From the NCBI RefSeq assembly GCF_022234545.1, contig NZ_JAIEUI010000011.1:62001-126000 (forward strand): a DNA stretch of 64,000 nucleotides. Reading direction: 5' to 3'. The stretch's first letter is position 1, and each line of letters begins with the position of its first letter. Below the pieces are notes generated by a model. That model searched no databases. It was not told where the DNA came from and saw nothing but the letters and a program-made list of their open reading frames with translations. Made by a program: the position numbers and the translations under genes. Source of the stretch: Paenibacillus piscarius (lineage in GTDB: Bacteria; Bacillota; Bacilli; Paenibacillales; Paenibacillaceae). Shown piece after piece: positions 42,834 through 51,606 of this stretch.

Positions 42834-42881
42834 CAAAAATGCTACGGCCACCCACAAGCAAGCTTGTGGGTGGCCGTAGCA
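42834..42881 (-). terminator. Terminator of the dga-like operon
   Basis: Near-perfect stem of at least 19 bp (TGCTACGGCCACCCACAAG with its complement at 42863-42881), followed by ATTTTTGCG on the minus strand. Lies just past the GntR gene. Confidence 0.93.
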
Positions 42882-42902
42882 TAATGATGAGCATGATGAG
42901 CC

Positions 42903-43649
42903 TTAAGTATCGTAGCTGACCAGATAATGATGCAGCTCCGTATTGTAGCAGCCGATGCTGTGTTCAATGAGTCTGCCTTCCGCATCATAAGAGTTGCGCA
43001 GGCGCTTGAGCACATGCGTACCGGGCGGGAGGTTCAGCAGCAGGCAGACCTCAGGCGGCGCAGGCTCCACGAAGAAGCGGTCCCTGAAGCTCTCCAGCAC
43101 GATGTCGTTCTCCTCCAGGGAGTCGTACAGGGACTGGAAGTCCGCATCCATCTCTGCTGCACCTCCGCCTGGCAGGGCTGCTGCGGCCAGAAAATGGACC
43201 AGGTGGATATAAGGCTGTCCATCCAGAATGTACAGACGTTCAATCCGCTGGCAATACGGCCCGTAGCGGCTGTATTCCTCGGTCCTGGGATCATTGGTGA
43301 CCAGGCTTGTGACCAGCAGCTTCTTTTCCAGCTTATGGCCTGCTTCCACCAGTAGCTCTGTGAACCGTTTGCCCTTGGAGAGCTTCTGGTGGGCGGTATT
43401 GCGCATGACAATGGTTCCGACGCCGCTCTTCTTCTGCACATACCCTTCCTGGGCCAGCTCCTGGACCGCGCCGCGGACCGTCATTTTGCTGACACCGAAC
43501 TCCTTCTCCAGCTGCGGCTCGGAGGGGATAATGCTGCCGAGCGGGTATACCCCGTGCAGAATCCGGTCCTTGAGGATCTTCTGGATCTGCTGGTATAAAG
43601 GACCTTGCTTGCGTTTCAGTGACACCTTACGTTCACTACCTTTCAACAT
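42903..43649 (-). CDS. GntR/UTRA-family regulator of the amino-sugar-acid operon
   Basis: 248 residues. N-terminal winged HTH (PLYQQIQKILKDRI and EKEFGVSKMTVRGAVQELAQ, about residues 17-65) and a C-terminal UTRA effector domain (RFTELLVEAGHKLEKKLL, DGQPYIHLVHFL, ending HSIGCYNTELHHYLV). UTRA regulators bind sugar phosphates. It is the last gene of the operon and overlaps the kinase stop by 14 bp, so it probably controls its own operon. The start is uncertain: GTG codons at 43637 and 43625 are also possible. Confidence 0.88.
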   Translation of the reverse strand: MLKGSERKVSLKRKQGPLYQQIQKILKDRILHGVYPLGSIIPSEPQLEKEFGVSKMTVRGAVQELAQEGYVQKKSGVGTIVMRNTAHQKLSKGKRFTELLVEAGHKLEKKLLVTSLVTNDPRTEEYSRYGPYCQRIERLYILDGQPYIHLVHFLAAAALPGGGAAEMDADFQSLYDSLEENDIVLESFRDRFFVEPAPPEVCLLLNLPPGTHVLKRLRNSYDAEGRLIEHSIGCYNTELHHYLVSYDT

Positions 43650-44649
43650 CTAAGGTATGGCCATCCAGCGCCCGGAGCACCTCGCTCTCGGTAAACATCG
43701 CTGTATCGCCCGGGATGGTGTGGGCCAGCATCGCTGCGGCCGCTGCCATATCCACCGTCTGCTGCTGCGGATAATTCTGCAATTCACCATGAATAATGGC
43801 GCTGGCAAAAGCATCCCCGGCACCGATTCGGTCATACACCGGGAAGGTCAGCTTGGGAGAGAACGCGAACGCATCTTGACGGTAAATGTAGCCGGTCAGG
43901 GAATGCGTATTATCTGCGTTAATCTCACGGTGTGTGCCTGCTGCCACTGTGATTCCGAAGCGCTCCGCCACAGCGGGAATCGCTTGCTTCAACTGTGTTA
44001 TTCTATCATAATCTGCCGTGCCGGTGCCAAGAATGTGCAGCGCATCTTTTTCGTTCATCAGCACCAGATCCGCAAGCGTAAGCAGGTCCTCATAATGCGG
44101 GCGGGCCTTGGCATAGCCGTTCTCGCCCCATAAGGCCGGACGGTAGTTGCAGTCGAATACCACCCTGCCACCGGCACGCTTCACCTCCGCCGCAAGCTGC
44201 TTCATTTGCCCGCGCACCCCGTCATTCATAGCCAGCGTAATGCCGCACAGATGAAGCACATCCACCCGGGAAGCCAGCGCTGCCATGTCATACTGACCGG
44301 CCTCTGCGGTATTGAAGCTGCTGCCCAGCCGGTCGGTATACGTGACTCTTCCGGGGCGGGCACCGAACCCGTTCTCCAGGAAGTACATCCCGAGATGCTT
44401 GCCGCCCCGGCGGATCAACGACGTATCTACCCCAAGCTTGCGCAGATAAGCGATGGCGGCTTCCCCCACCGGAGTCTCCGGCAAGGTCGTGATCAGTGCT
44501 CCGTTATGGCCATATCTGGCCAACGCTGCCGTTACATTTACCCCGCTCCCCGAAAAAGAGTACTCCAGCCTGCTGCTCTGGGCCAATGTCTCCACCCCCG
44601 GAACCTGCAGCCGCATCATCACTTCGCCGAAGGCAGCGATTCTAGGCAT
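43636..44649 (-). CDS. PfkB-family sugar kinase, probable 2-keto-3-deoxygluconate kinase
   Basis: 337 residues of ribokinase fold. FSGSGVNVTAALARYGHNGA (about 32-51) is the substrate/nucleotide segment, and YDRIGAGDAFASAIIHG holds the DTxGAGD-type catalytic Asp in GAGD. FDCNYRPALW and LMNEKDAL are typical of KDG kinases (KdgK). Expected product is 2-keto-3-deoxy-6-phosphogluconate, the substrate of the aldolase gene just upstream, with which it overlaps by 8 bp. Confidence 0.85.
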   Translation of the reverse strand: MPRIAAFGEVMMRLQVPGVETLAQSSRLEYSFSGSGVNVTAALARYGHNGALITTLPETPVGEAAIAYLRKLGVDTSLIRRGGKHLGMYFLENGFGARPGRVTYTDRLGSSFNTAEAGQYDMAALASRVDVLHLCGITLAMNDGVRGQMKQLAAEVKRAGGRVVFDCNYRPALWGENGYAKARPHYEDLLTLADLVLMNEKDALHILGTGTADYDRITQLKQAIPAVAERFGITVAAGTHREINADNTHSLTGYIYRQDAFAFSPKLTFPVYDRIGAGDAFASAIIHGELQNYPQQQTVDMAAAAAMLAHTIPGDTAMFTESEVLRALDGHTLDVER

Positions 44650-45397
44650 ACCGGTCCACCAGCGATTTCATCGTGCCAAGCAGTGTGCGGACATCCTGCA
44701 CGTTCGTATTGCCCGTCTGCGGATCAATGATCGAGGAATAGACATGCGGGATCACCTGCGGCACGCCGGCCTCAAGCGCAATCTCCAGAATAGGTGCGAA
44801 GTTATCCAGATCGATGCCGCCCGTAGGCTCCAGAGCAAAACCTTCCTCAGCGCAGCCCTTGGCTACCGCACGATACTCTTCTTCCAGCTCCAGCCCCTTC
44901 ATCGGAAAATATTTGAGCGCATTGCCGCCCATATCCCGGACCAGCGCAATGGCGGCGCGGACCGGAACGATGGCCTGCGAGGCATTCCCCGCGCTGACCG
45001 GGCCGGTGGATATATTGACATAACCCGGCTGTCCGCAGGGGGAGACCAGGCTGTTAATCCAGCTGTCCTTCGCTCCCAGATTAGCCCGGGTTGCGCCTAC
45101 AGCCGGAAATACCTGATTGATATGGCTGCCCGCATAGCTGGAAGCAATCTCTGCGACCACCGCCGCCTGGCGGTTGTCTCCCGCGCCAAGCCCGATGGAG
45201 ACGGCATCCTGGATGGCTTGTCCATACTCCGTCATAGCGGCGGACGCTTCCTGGGCGTTGGCGTAATTTTTGGATAATACGCCTACCAGTACGTGCCCTT
45301 CGGCAGCCTCATAGATACCCTTGGCATTGCCGATACTGCCGGCCAGCACATTCAATGCCGCTCTGTTCTTATAGAAACGCTCCTGAATCTTGCTCAT
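44642..45397 (-). CDS. dgaF: DgaF-type 2-keto-3-deoxy-6-phosphogluconate aldolase
   Basis: 251 residues of the KDGP-aldolase family known from Salmonella DgaF, unrelated in sequence to Eda. Visible: YKNRAALNVLAGSIGNAKGI, LVGVLSKNYANAQEA, NISTGPVSAGNASQAIVPV, ALKYFPMKGLELEEEY and FALEPTGGIDLDN. Cleaves KDGP to pyruvate and glyceraldehyde 3-phosphate. It starts at the last base of the DgaE-like gene's stop region, so the two are tightly coupled. Confidence 0.9.
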   Translation of the reverse strand: MSKIQERFYKNRAALNVLAGSIGNAKGIYEAAEGHVLVGVLSKNYANAQEASAAMTEYGQAIQDAVSIGLGAGDNRQAAVVAEIASSYAGSHINQVFPAVGATRANLGAKDSWINSLVSPCGQPGYVNISTGPVSAGNASQAIVPVRAAIALVRDMGGNALKYFPMKGLELEEEYRAVAKGCAEEGFALEPTGGIDLDNFAPILEIALEAGVPQVIPHVYSSIIDPQTGNTNVQDVRTLLGTMKSLVDRYA

Positions 45398-46503
45398 TAT
45401 GATCTGCCTCCTATAATCTCTTGAATTCTGCTGACAATGACCTGCAGATCATCACCCTGCAGCGGCCTTGGATCGATATCGAAATATCCCTGCTTCACCC
45501 CATAGTCCCGCGTATACACCGCAATCTCGCCTTCCCGCAAGCGGTCATTGACCTCCCGCGCATCCACGCCCGCAGCAGCGGCATCAATCTGGATGCGTCC
45601 CCGGTAAATCGCCCGGCCCGCTTCATCCTGCACAATACGGACCGATACTCCGGGAAGATCAGAGAGCGGCTGAAGTGCTTCCAGCGACTGCTTCTCCTGC
45701 TGGCTGTTGTCCCGCTTGTCCTGGTATTCGTCCAAAGCCTGGAGCAGTCCGAAGGTCGTCTCTTTGCCGACCTTCATGCTGCGGCCGATCCCGTGCAACT
45801 GCACCTTCAGCCACCCGATGTATTGCTGCTTGCCGGCTACAATGCCTGAAGTAGGACCTTCGACCGCCTTCGAGCCGCTGTAGATGGCCAGATCGGAATA
45901 CTGGACATACTTGCGCAGATCCTCCTCCGCAGCCGCATCGACAATCATCGGCACGCCCCTGCGCTGTGCAACCTCCCAGGCTTCCTCTACTGAGATCATA
46001 TTCTTCTGGACGGCGTGATGGGATTTCACATAGAGAATCGCGGCGGTACGTTCCCCGATGGCCTGTTCGATATGCTCTGCGCGGCCTTCGTTGGCATATC
46101 CTACTTCGACCACCCGGCCGCCGCCGAGGAAGACCATCGTCTCTACAGGCGCTCCGTACTGCACATTATGGCCCTTCAGCATAATGATCTCATTCTTCAG
46201 CACCGGCTCCTGGTGCAAGCGCAGACTGAGGCGCGGATCTCCGGCGGTTACAACCGCAGCTACCGACAGTGCAATGCCGCTGGAAGCCGAGTTCACGACA
46301 ACGGCTCCTTCCGAGCCGAGCAGACGGGCGATGTACGCTCCCGATTTGTCCACCAGATCCGCGATCTCCACATACCGCTGTCCGCCCTGCTTCATTGCCT
46401 CCATGACTGAATCCGTCGGCGCGGATACGCCGAGGATGCTCATTCTTCCGCTGGCATTAATCACGCGCTTCAATCCATATTTAGCCTGTAATGAGTGTTC
46501 CAT
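45397..46503 (-). CDS. dgaE: DgaE-type PLP ammonia lyase (D-glucosaminate-6-phosphate)
   Basis: PLP enzyme of the SelA-like fold. In Salmonella DgaE turns D-glucosaminate-6-phosphate into KDGP and ammonia. 368 residues: GLKRVINASGRMSILGVSAP at the N-terminus, VNSASSGIALSVAAVV (cofactor loop), IVDAAAEEDLRKY and SGSKAVEGPTSGIV with the PLP lysine. ATG 46503 has AAAGGAG 8 nt upstream and overlaps the amidohydrolase 3' end by 23 bp. The pairing with DgaF supports the function. Unlike Salmonella, no PTS genes are present. Confidence 0.88.
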   Translation of the reverse strand: MEHSLQAKYGLKRVINASGRMSILGVSAPTDSVMEAMKQGGQRYVEIADLVDKSGAYIARLLGSEGAVVVNSASSGIALSVAAVVTAGDPRLSLRLHQEPVLKNEIIMLKGHNVQYGAPVETMVFLGGGRVVEVGYANEGRAEHIEQAIGERTAAILYVKSHHAVQKNMISVEEAWEVAQRRGVPMIVDAAAEEDLRKYVQYSDLAIYSGSKAVEGPTSGIVAGKQQYIGWLKVQLHGIGRSMKVGKETTFGLLQALDEYQDKRDNSQQEKQSLEALQPLSDLPGVSVRIVQDEAGRAIYRGRIQIDAAAAGVDAREVNDRLREGEIAVYTRDYGVKQGYFDIDPRPLQGDDLQVIVSRIQEIIGGRS

Positions 46504-47581
46504 TGATAAAGACTCCTTTTGCTTCAATATAGTGATTCGCGGTCCGGACCTCGCCTTCGGAGTCCTTAAGCTGCTTCTCCCCTGCTTCCAGGCTGAACAA
46601 GGTCAGATTGGCCTGCTCCCCTACCCGGATCTGCCCAAGCTCCGGCTTGCCGAGCCACGCTGCGGCGCTGCTGGTGACTGCACGGATCACCTCTTCCAGA
46701 CTGTAGCCGAGATAGAGGAACTTGGTCAGCACATCGGCCATACTGTACACCGGACCGTTCAGCCGGTTGCCCCGGTAGATGTCTGTGCTGATCGTATTCA
46801 GCGCAATCCCGGCCCGCTTGGCCTGCTCCGCCACCCGGAAGGAGAAGCTTGCGGTGCCGTGTCCTACATCCAGCCGGACGCCCCGGCCTACAGCAGCCAG
46901 CAGCTCCGGCAGCGGTGTACCGTCCGCCTGGAACAGATTATTGGCTTTGCCGTTCAGGTAGTGGGTAATTACGTCGCCCGCCCGCAGCAGCTCCAGCACT
47001 TCCGAGATAGCAGGCGGAGCAGAGCCGATATGCACCATGAGTGGAAGCTTCAACTCCTCCGATAAGGTACACGCCAGCTTAAGCGGCTGTATGCCGCTGT
47101 CTTTGACGACACTTTGGCTGATACGGGCCTTCAGGCCGACGATGAATTCAGGATAAGCCTTCACTGCTGCAATTGCGCAGGTCCGGTCAATCCAGTCCAG
47201 CTTGGAGAGCTCATCGGTCCGCGCAAGGCCAATTCTTGAGATGTTGAGCAGCGCGAACACCCGTGTAGCAGCCTGAAGACTGGCATCATAAAAAGCCCCG
47301 ATCCGGTCTGCCCCGCAGCTTCCGGCATCCACCACTGTCGTCACCCCCTGCTTCACCCCGATCTCGTCGATCTCATCGCCGTAGGGGTCAAGCTCCGGCA
47401 CAGCATGTACATGCAGATCAATCCATCCGCTGGAGCCGTATAAGCCGGAGCAGTCCAGCAGGGTCTTCCCTTCTGCCTGCCCCGGCGGGGTAATCGCGGT
47501 GATAATTCCATCCTGAATGGCGATATCCACCGTCCGGCCGTCCACCAGCCGCAAATTGCGCAGCACGTTCTCTGTGCCCAC
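46481..47581 (-). CDS. Amidohydrolase/deacetylase-family metallohydrolase
   Basis: 366 residues of the amidohydrolase TIM barrel, in the dihydroorotase-like EF_0837/AHA_3915 group. WIDLHVHAVPELDPYG carries the HxH metal pair, GLKARISQSVV the bridging lysine position, PLMVHIGSAPP and DVITHYLNGKAN the later histidines, and DVGHGTASFSF the catalytic Asp region. First gene of the operon, so it probably supplies the amino sugar acid by removing an N-acyl group. GTG 47581 is chosen because AAGGAG lies 9 nt upstream. ATG 47590 would abut the ribosome site. Confidence 0.85.
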   Translation of the reverse strand: MGTENVLRNLRLVDGRTVDIAIQDGIITAITPPGQAEGKTLLDCSGLYGSSGWIDLHVHAVPELDPYGDEIDEIGVKQGVTTVVDAGSCGADRIGAFYDASLQAATRVFALLNISRIGLARTDELSKLDWIDRTCAIAAVKAYPEFIVGLKARISQSVVKDSGIQPLKLACTLSEELKLPLMVHIGSAPPAISEVLELLRAGDVITHYLNGKANNLFQADGTPLPELLAAVGRGVRLDVGHGTASFSFRVAEQAKRAGIALNTISTDIYRGNRLNGPVYSMADVLTKFLYLGYSLEEVIRAVTSSAAAWLGKPELGQIRVGEQANLTLFSLEAGEKQLKDSEGEVRTANHYIEAKGVFINGTLITG

Positions 47582-47727
47582 TCGTCCCATCTCCTTCTCT
47601 AGCCCCGGTTCACAGGGGATTACAAAAAATGATTAATGACATGAACTTCATACATCTTTATATTTAACAAGTAGTAACGGACATGCCGTCCTCTTAGAAA
47701 AATATAAAGCTGCTTCACTCTAAAGAT

Positions 47728-47741
47728 TATAATGTTATAAT
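47728..47741 (+). promoter_or_regulatory. Overlapping TATAAT boxes in the divergent 47582-47848 region
   Basis: TATAAT occurs at 47728-47733 and again at 47736-47741. Either could be the -10 box of the AraC gene at 47849, but neither has a good -35. The AT-rich stretch also has to hold the minus-strand promoter of the amidohydrolase operon. Confidence 0.3.
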
Positions 47742-47848
47742 GTTTATAGTAGCACAAGTGTAATCCAGAAGAGAACCACAATTTCTAATTCAAGAGATTC
47801 CATCCTAGATTTCTAGTCCGAATATCTTAATACTGGAGGTACTGCTGC

Positions 47849-50185
47849 ATGGCCAATCCCGCATCCAAGCCATCCTTGCTGAACCGGTTCCGGCTGACCT
47901 GGAATCATTTCAAGTCAAGGCTGCTGCTGAAATACGCTTTTTCCTATATCCTCATGTTCCTGATCCCGCTCACGGGCGTTACCATCTTCGTCTATGAAAA
48001 CGCCGTCAAGGGCCTGCGGGTCGAAATTGAACAATCTAATGTCAATCAGCTCAATCAGGTGAAAAGCACCATCGACGGCCGGATGAACGAGCTGCAGGAG
48101 ATCGCCGGCAGAATTGCCTATGACAAGCATCTGACCCCTTACATGGTCCGGCATCCCTATTACAGTCTGGAGGCGATTCAGGCCCTGGCGAATTACAAGG
48201 CCAGCAGCAGCATCGCGGAGGATCTGTTCCTCTATATCCATGGCGATGCCAATATTTATTCTTACCGCGGCCTGACTGATCTTCATGTCACCTTCGATAC
48301 GCTCTACCAGTTCGAGCGCTGGACCCCGGAGGAGCTGCGGCGCGATTTGAATGAGACCCGGCAGCCGCTGGTGCGCCCTGCCGAGAATGTAACCGTCAAT
48401 TCCCGGAGGGAGCCGATGCTGGCCATGCTCGTCCCGGTGAAGCCGAATGACCCGTTCCCTTACGGGACGGTCGTCTATCTGATGAAGGAATCCAATCTGA
48501 CCGGTGTCATGGATTCGGTACTGAGCGATTTCTCAGGCAGCAGCTATATCTTCGGTCCCTCCGGCGAGGTGCTGACCGCGAACAGCCATGGCGTCAGCCT
48601 TCCCCAGAACGAGCTGCAGACGATCTCGGCTCTTCAGCCGGGAATTCATAACCTGGAGCTGGACGGGGAGCAATACTCCGTGGTCTCTGTGAAGTCTGAA
48701 GAGAACGGTTGGACCTACGTCACCACAATGCCCAGCTTCCAGTTCTTCAGCCGGGTCGCCCATGTGCAGACACTGATTCTGATTGTCTTCGGCATTACGG
48801 TCGTTACCGGCATAGCGGCCGCGCTGCTGCTGGCCAAGCGGCAATACCACCCGATCCGCGATCTGATGGAATTCGCCAAGCCGCGGGGCAGCGGCAATGA
48901 CGCTCCGAAGCTGCGCAATGAATGGGAATCCATCCGGCAGACGCTTCATGACTACAGTGCCCGGATTAATCTTCAGGAGCCTTTTGTCCGCAACCAGTGT
49001 ATGCTGCTGCTGCTCAAGCACGGCCAGCCGGATGATCCCGAGATCGAGCAGATGATCCTGAGCGCAGGCTTCCGGCATCCGCAGGGACAGGGCCTCTACT
49101 TCTCGGCCATCCTGTCCTGGGATGATACCGCTCCGGGCGGCAAGTCCTGGCAGGAACGCCATCTGCTGCAGGAGATGCTAAGCAATATCTGCCTGCCGGG
49201 CCCGGATGCGCAGATCTTCGGGATTGAATTCTCGGTTAAGGACCAGTTCGCCCTGATCATCTCCCTCCCAGGAGAGGGGGAGTTGCCCGTTCAGAGCCGG
49301 ATGGAGCAGGTCATTGAAGGGATTCAGGATGTAATCCGTGAACACTCGCAGCTTGCGCTGAGCATCGGTGTCGGCATGGCCTACCGCGATCTCGCCCGGG
49401 TGAACCAGTCGTTCATTGAAGCCGCCGCCGCGCTGGAGCACCGGATGATCCGGCGCAGCGGCCAGGTCACCTACTTCGAGCAGCTGGCCGAGCTGAACCC
49501 CTCCGCAGCCGAGAGCTTCTGGATTCCGCGCAAATCCATGCTGAAGCTGGAGCAGAGTCTGAAGCAGGGCAACGAGTCGGTAGCGGCCCAGATGATTGCT
49601 GACACCATTGACACGATCAAGGATGAGCCGCTGCAGGTTCATCTGCTGCGGTGTATCTGCTTCGATCTGCTGAATGCTTTTCTGCGTACTGCTTCCGAGC
49701 TGGGTATGGATGAGGTGTTCACCAATATGCCGGAGCTGACCTCCTTCGAGACGCTGGAGGAGCTGGAGAGCCGGCTGCTCTCGCTGGCGGCTGCCATATG
49801 CGCCCAGGTCGAGCGGAATACGGAGACCAGTGAGTCTTCCCTGATGGATGACATTCTGGCGTATGTGGACCAGCAGTTTGCCGACTACACCCTGAGTCTT
49901 GAGCATGTAGCGCTGAAGTTCGCCATCTCGACCTCTTATTTAAGCCGCAGCTTCAAGGAGAAGACCGGCAGCAATTTCTCGCAATATATCTGGCAGCGGC
50001 GTGTGGACGAGGTCATCCGGCTGCTGGAGAACACCAGCGCGCCGCTCAAGGAGATTATCGAGCAGGTCGGTTACCTGGATACGCCCAACTTCATCCGCAA
50101 GTTCAAAAAAGAAACCGGCCTGACGCCGGGACAGTACCGCAAGGAACATGCCTTGAAGGGGACCGCTGCGAAAAGACCGGTTTGA
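47849..50185 (+). CDS. Membrane-anchored AraC-family regulator of the mannoside locus
   Basis: 778 residues with the same plan as the sensor at 15004: TM helix (YAFSYILMFLIPLTGVTIFV, about 30-49), extracellular Cache-like part (about 50-305), second TM helix (LILIVFGITVVTGIAAALLL, about 310-330), linker and a C-terminal AraC domain (LSLEHVALKFAISTSYLSRS, TPNFIRKFKKETGLTPGQYR). Probably senses a mannoside outside the cell and activates the GH130-GH38-GH3-transporter operon that faces it. GGAGG lies 8 nt before ATG 47849. Divergent from the dga-like operon. Confidence 0.88.
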   Translation: MANPASKPSLLNRFRLTWNHFKSRLLLKYAFSYILMFLIPLTGVTIFVYENAVKGLRVEIEQSNVNQLNQVKSTIDGRMNELQEIAGRIAYDKHLTPYMVRHPYYSLEAIQALANYKASSSIAEDLFLYIHGDANIYSYRGLTDLHVTFDTLYQFERWTPEELRRDLNETRQPLVRPAENVTVNSRREPMLAMLVPVKPNDPFPYGTVVYLMKESNLTGVMDSVLSDFSGSSYIFGPSGEVLTANSHGVSLPQNELQTISALQPGIHNLELDGEQYSVVSVKSEENGWTYVTTMPSFQFFSRVAHVQTLILIVFGITVVTGIAAALLLAKRQYHPIRDLMEFAKPRGSGNDAPKLRNEWESIRQTLHDYSARINLQEPFVRNQCMLLLLKHGQPDDPEIEQMILSAGFRHPQGQGLYFSAILSWDDTAPGGKSWQERHLLQEMLSNICLPGPDAQIFGIEFSVKDQFALIISLPGEGELPVQSRMEQVIEGIQDVIREHSQLALSIGVGMAYRDLARVNQSFIEAAAALEHRMIRRSGQVTYFEQLAELNPSAAESFWIPRKSMLKLEQSLKQGNESVAAQMIADTIDTIKDEPLQVHLLRCICFDLLNAFLRTASELGMDEVFTNMPELTSFETLEELESRLLSLAAAICAQVERNTETSESSLMDDILAYVDQQFADYTLSLEHVALKFAISTSYLSRSFKEKTGSNFSQYIWQRRVDEVIRLLENTSAPLKEIIEQVGYLDTPNFIRKFKKETGLTPGQYRKEHALKGTAAKRPV

Positions 50186-50187
50186 TT

Positions 50188-50204
50188 GGGCGGAGTCTCC
50201 GCCC
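50188..50204 (+). terminator. Short hairpin after the AraC gene
   Basis: GGGCGGA (50188-50194) and TCCGCCC (50198-50204) with a 3-nt loop, 3 bp after the stop. No U-run follows, so termination is uncertain. Confidence 0.4.
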
Positions 50205-50228
50205 TGGATGTTGACTTGCAATCAATCC

Positions 50229-50510
50229 TGCACATAATGCAACATTTCACTCATCCTGTTGCCCCGAACGCGTAATTGTTGCACAAAAGGCAGGATTCCA
50301 TCTTTTCCGGGCAATGTGGCAGGATTATTCCTGCATTCTATGCAACATTCCTGCTGTTAAGCTGGCTATCTGCGAACCGAAGCTGCAAAATATGCAACAT
50401 TTATGTCACCAGCAGCTGTGCAGGAGATTCGCCACCGCGCCATTTGCGGGACGAATCAGGCAGCCTGCCTCACGAGTGCTTGGGTTACTCCGCTTCCTGC
50501 AAAATATGCT
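50229..50510. repeat. Class B palindrome array, inverted orientation
   Basis: Cores TGCACATAATGCA (50229), TGCACAAAAGGCA (50280), TGCATTCTATGCA (50332) and TGCAAAATATGCA (50384), spaced 51, 52 and 52 bp. A further TGCAAAATATGCT (50498) lies inside the 3' end of the GH130 gene. Read on the minus strand it carries the same GCATNNNATGCAGGAWT unit as the array at 36781. It fills the 300-bp gap between two convergent genes, and I see no gene there. Confidence 0.88.
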
Positions 50511-51501
50511 CCACCAGTTCATCCAGCGGCACGGTAGCCAGCGCAATCGCTGTGTCGGTTACGCCGTAGTAGATATAGAGCAGGCCGTCCTTGACCACGT
50601 TGCCGGTCGGGAAGATGACATTCGGAATCTGGAAGCCGAATTTCTCGTAATACGTCTCCGGCTCCATAATGAAGTTATGGGTCCGGGCGATGATTTTCTC
50701 CGGCTGCTCCAGATCCAGCAGCATCGCCCCTACACGGTAGACGATATCCTCATCTACACCGTGATAGAGCACCAGCCAGCCCTTGTCTGTACGGATTGGA
50801 GGCGTAGAGCCGCCGATCTTCCGCGATTCCCAGGACAGGTTCCCGGCGGTGGCGAGCAGCTTGGGCTCTTCCCAATGCACGAGATCCTCGGAATAGGTAA
50901 TCCACATAGCGGCTTTCTCCGTGCCGTAGGCCTCGCCCACATATTCCTCAGGGCGGCGGAGCAGCACGAATTTGCCGTTGATTTTCTCAGGGAACAGGAT
51001 GTTGTCCCGGTCGTTGATGTCCAGCGGCGTGGTGTCGGCGACGAACTCCCAGTCCAGCAGATTGGTTGACTTCAGAATCGAGGAGCGGGTCAGCCAGTGG
51101 CCCTCCTCTTCTCCCCAGCCATCCGGGTATTTCGGAATGGAGCGCTCAGGGACGCCGCGTCCGGTAGGATAATAGCTCATGGCGCAAGGGCGCAAGGCGT
51201 AGTTCAGGTAGAATGTGCCATCGATCTTCACAATGCGCGGGTCCTGTACACTGCCGTACGGGAAGCCCAGCATATCCGGGGTGACAATCGGCTCATCCTT
51301 CACATGGGTGAAATTCACGCCGTCCTCGCTTTCCAGCAGCCCCAGAAAGTTCTTGCAAGGAGTCAGGGAGCCGGCGGTGCGCTCGATCATATAGAATTTG
51401 CCGTTATCGATGATAACCGCCGGGTTGAACACGGTCACCTTACGCCATTCATAGCCGCCCGGGACGACAATCGGATTATTGGGATGTCTTGTAATTTGCA
51501 T
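50485..51501 (-). CDS. GH130 beta-mannoside phosphorylase
   Basis: Five-bladed propeller enzyme that splits a beta-mannosidic bond with phosphate to give mannose-1-phosphate. Known members act on Man-Glc, beta-mannobioses or Man-beta-1,4-GlcNAc from N-glycans. 338 residues. Visible: NNPIVVPGGYEWRKVTVFNP, GSVQDPRIVKIDGTFYLNYA with the catalytic Asp, ESRKIGGSTPPIRTDKGWLV and LYHGVD. No signal peptide. ATG 51501 has GGAGG 8 nt upstream. It is the last gene of the minus-strand run. The company of GH38 and GH125 makes a Man-beta-GlcNAc or mannan product likely. Confidence 0.88.
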   Translation of the reverse strand: MQITRHPNNPIVVPGGYEWRKVTVFNPAVIIDNGKFYMIERTAGSLTPCKNFLGLLESEDGVNFTHVKDEPIVTPDMLGFPYGSVQDPRIVKIDGTFYLNYALRPCAMSYYPTGRGVPERSIPKYPDGWGEEEGHWLTRSSILKSTNLLDWEFVADTTPLDINDRDNILFPEKINGKFVLLRRPEEYVGEAYGTEKAAMWITYSEDLVHWEEPKLLATAGNLSWESRKIGGSTPPIRTDKGWLVLYHGVDEDIVYRVGAMLLDLEQPEKIIARTHNFIMEPETYYEKFGFQIPNVIFPTGNVVKDGLLYIYYGVTDTAIALATVPLDELVEHILQEAE

Positions 51502-51606
51502 GTCTATTCCTCCTGCGAATGATGTTCGTGGTATATAGGAAGCACTGTAGTATACAAGAAGCACTTAGGATTTGGACTTGAAGCTTGATCGTCACTGCGG
51601 TGAACA

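Noticed and set aside
42579..42894. Short proteins in the 42.6-42.9 kb gap
   Set aside because: They lie across the hairpin repeat and the operon terminator. Similar frames occur at the second copy near 51.6 kb, so the likeness comes from the repeat.
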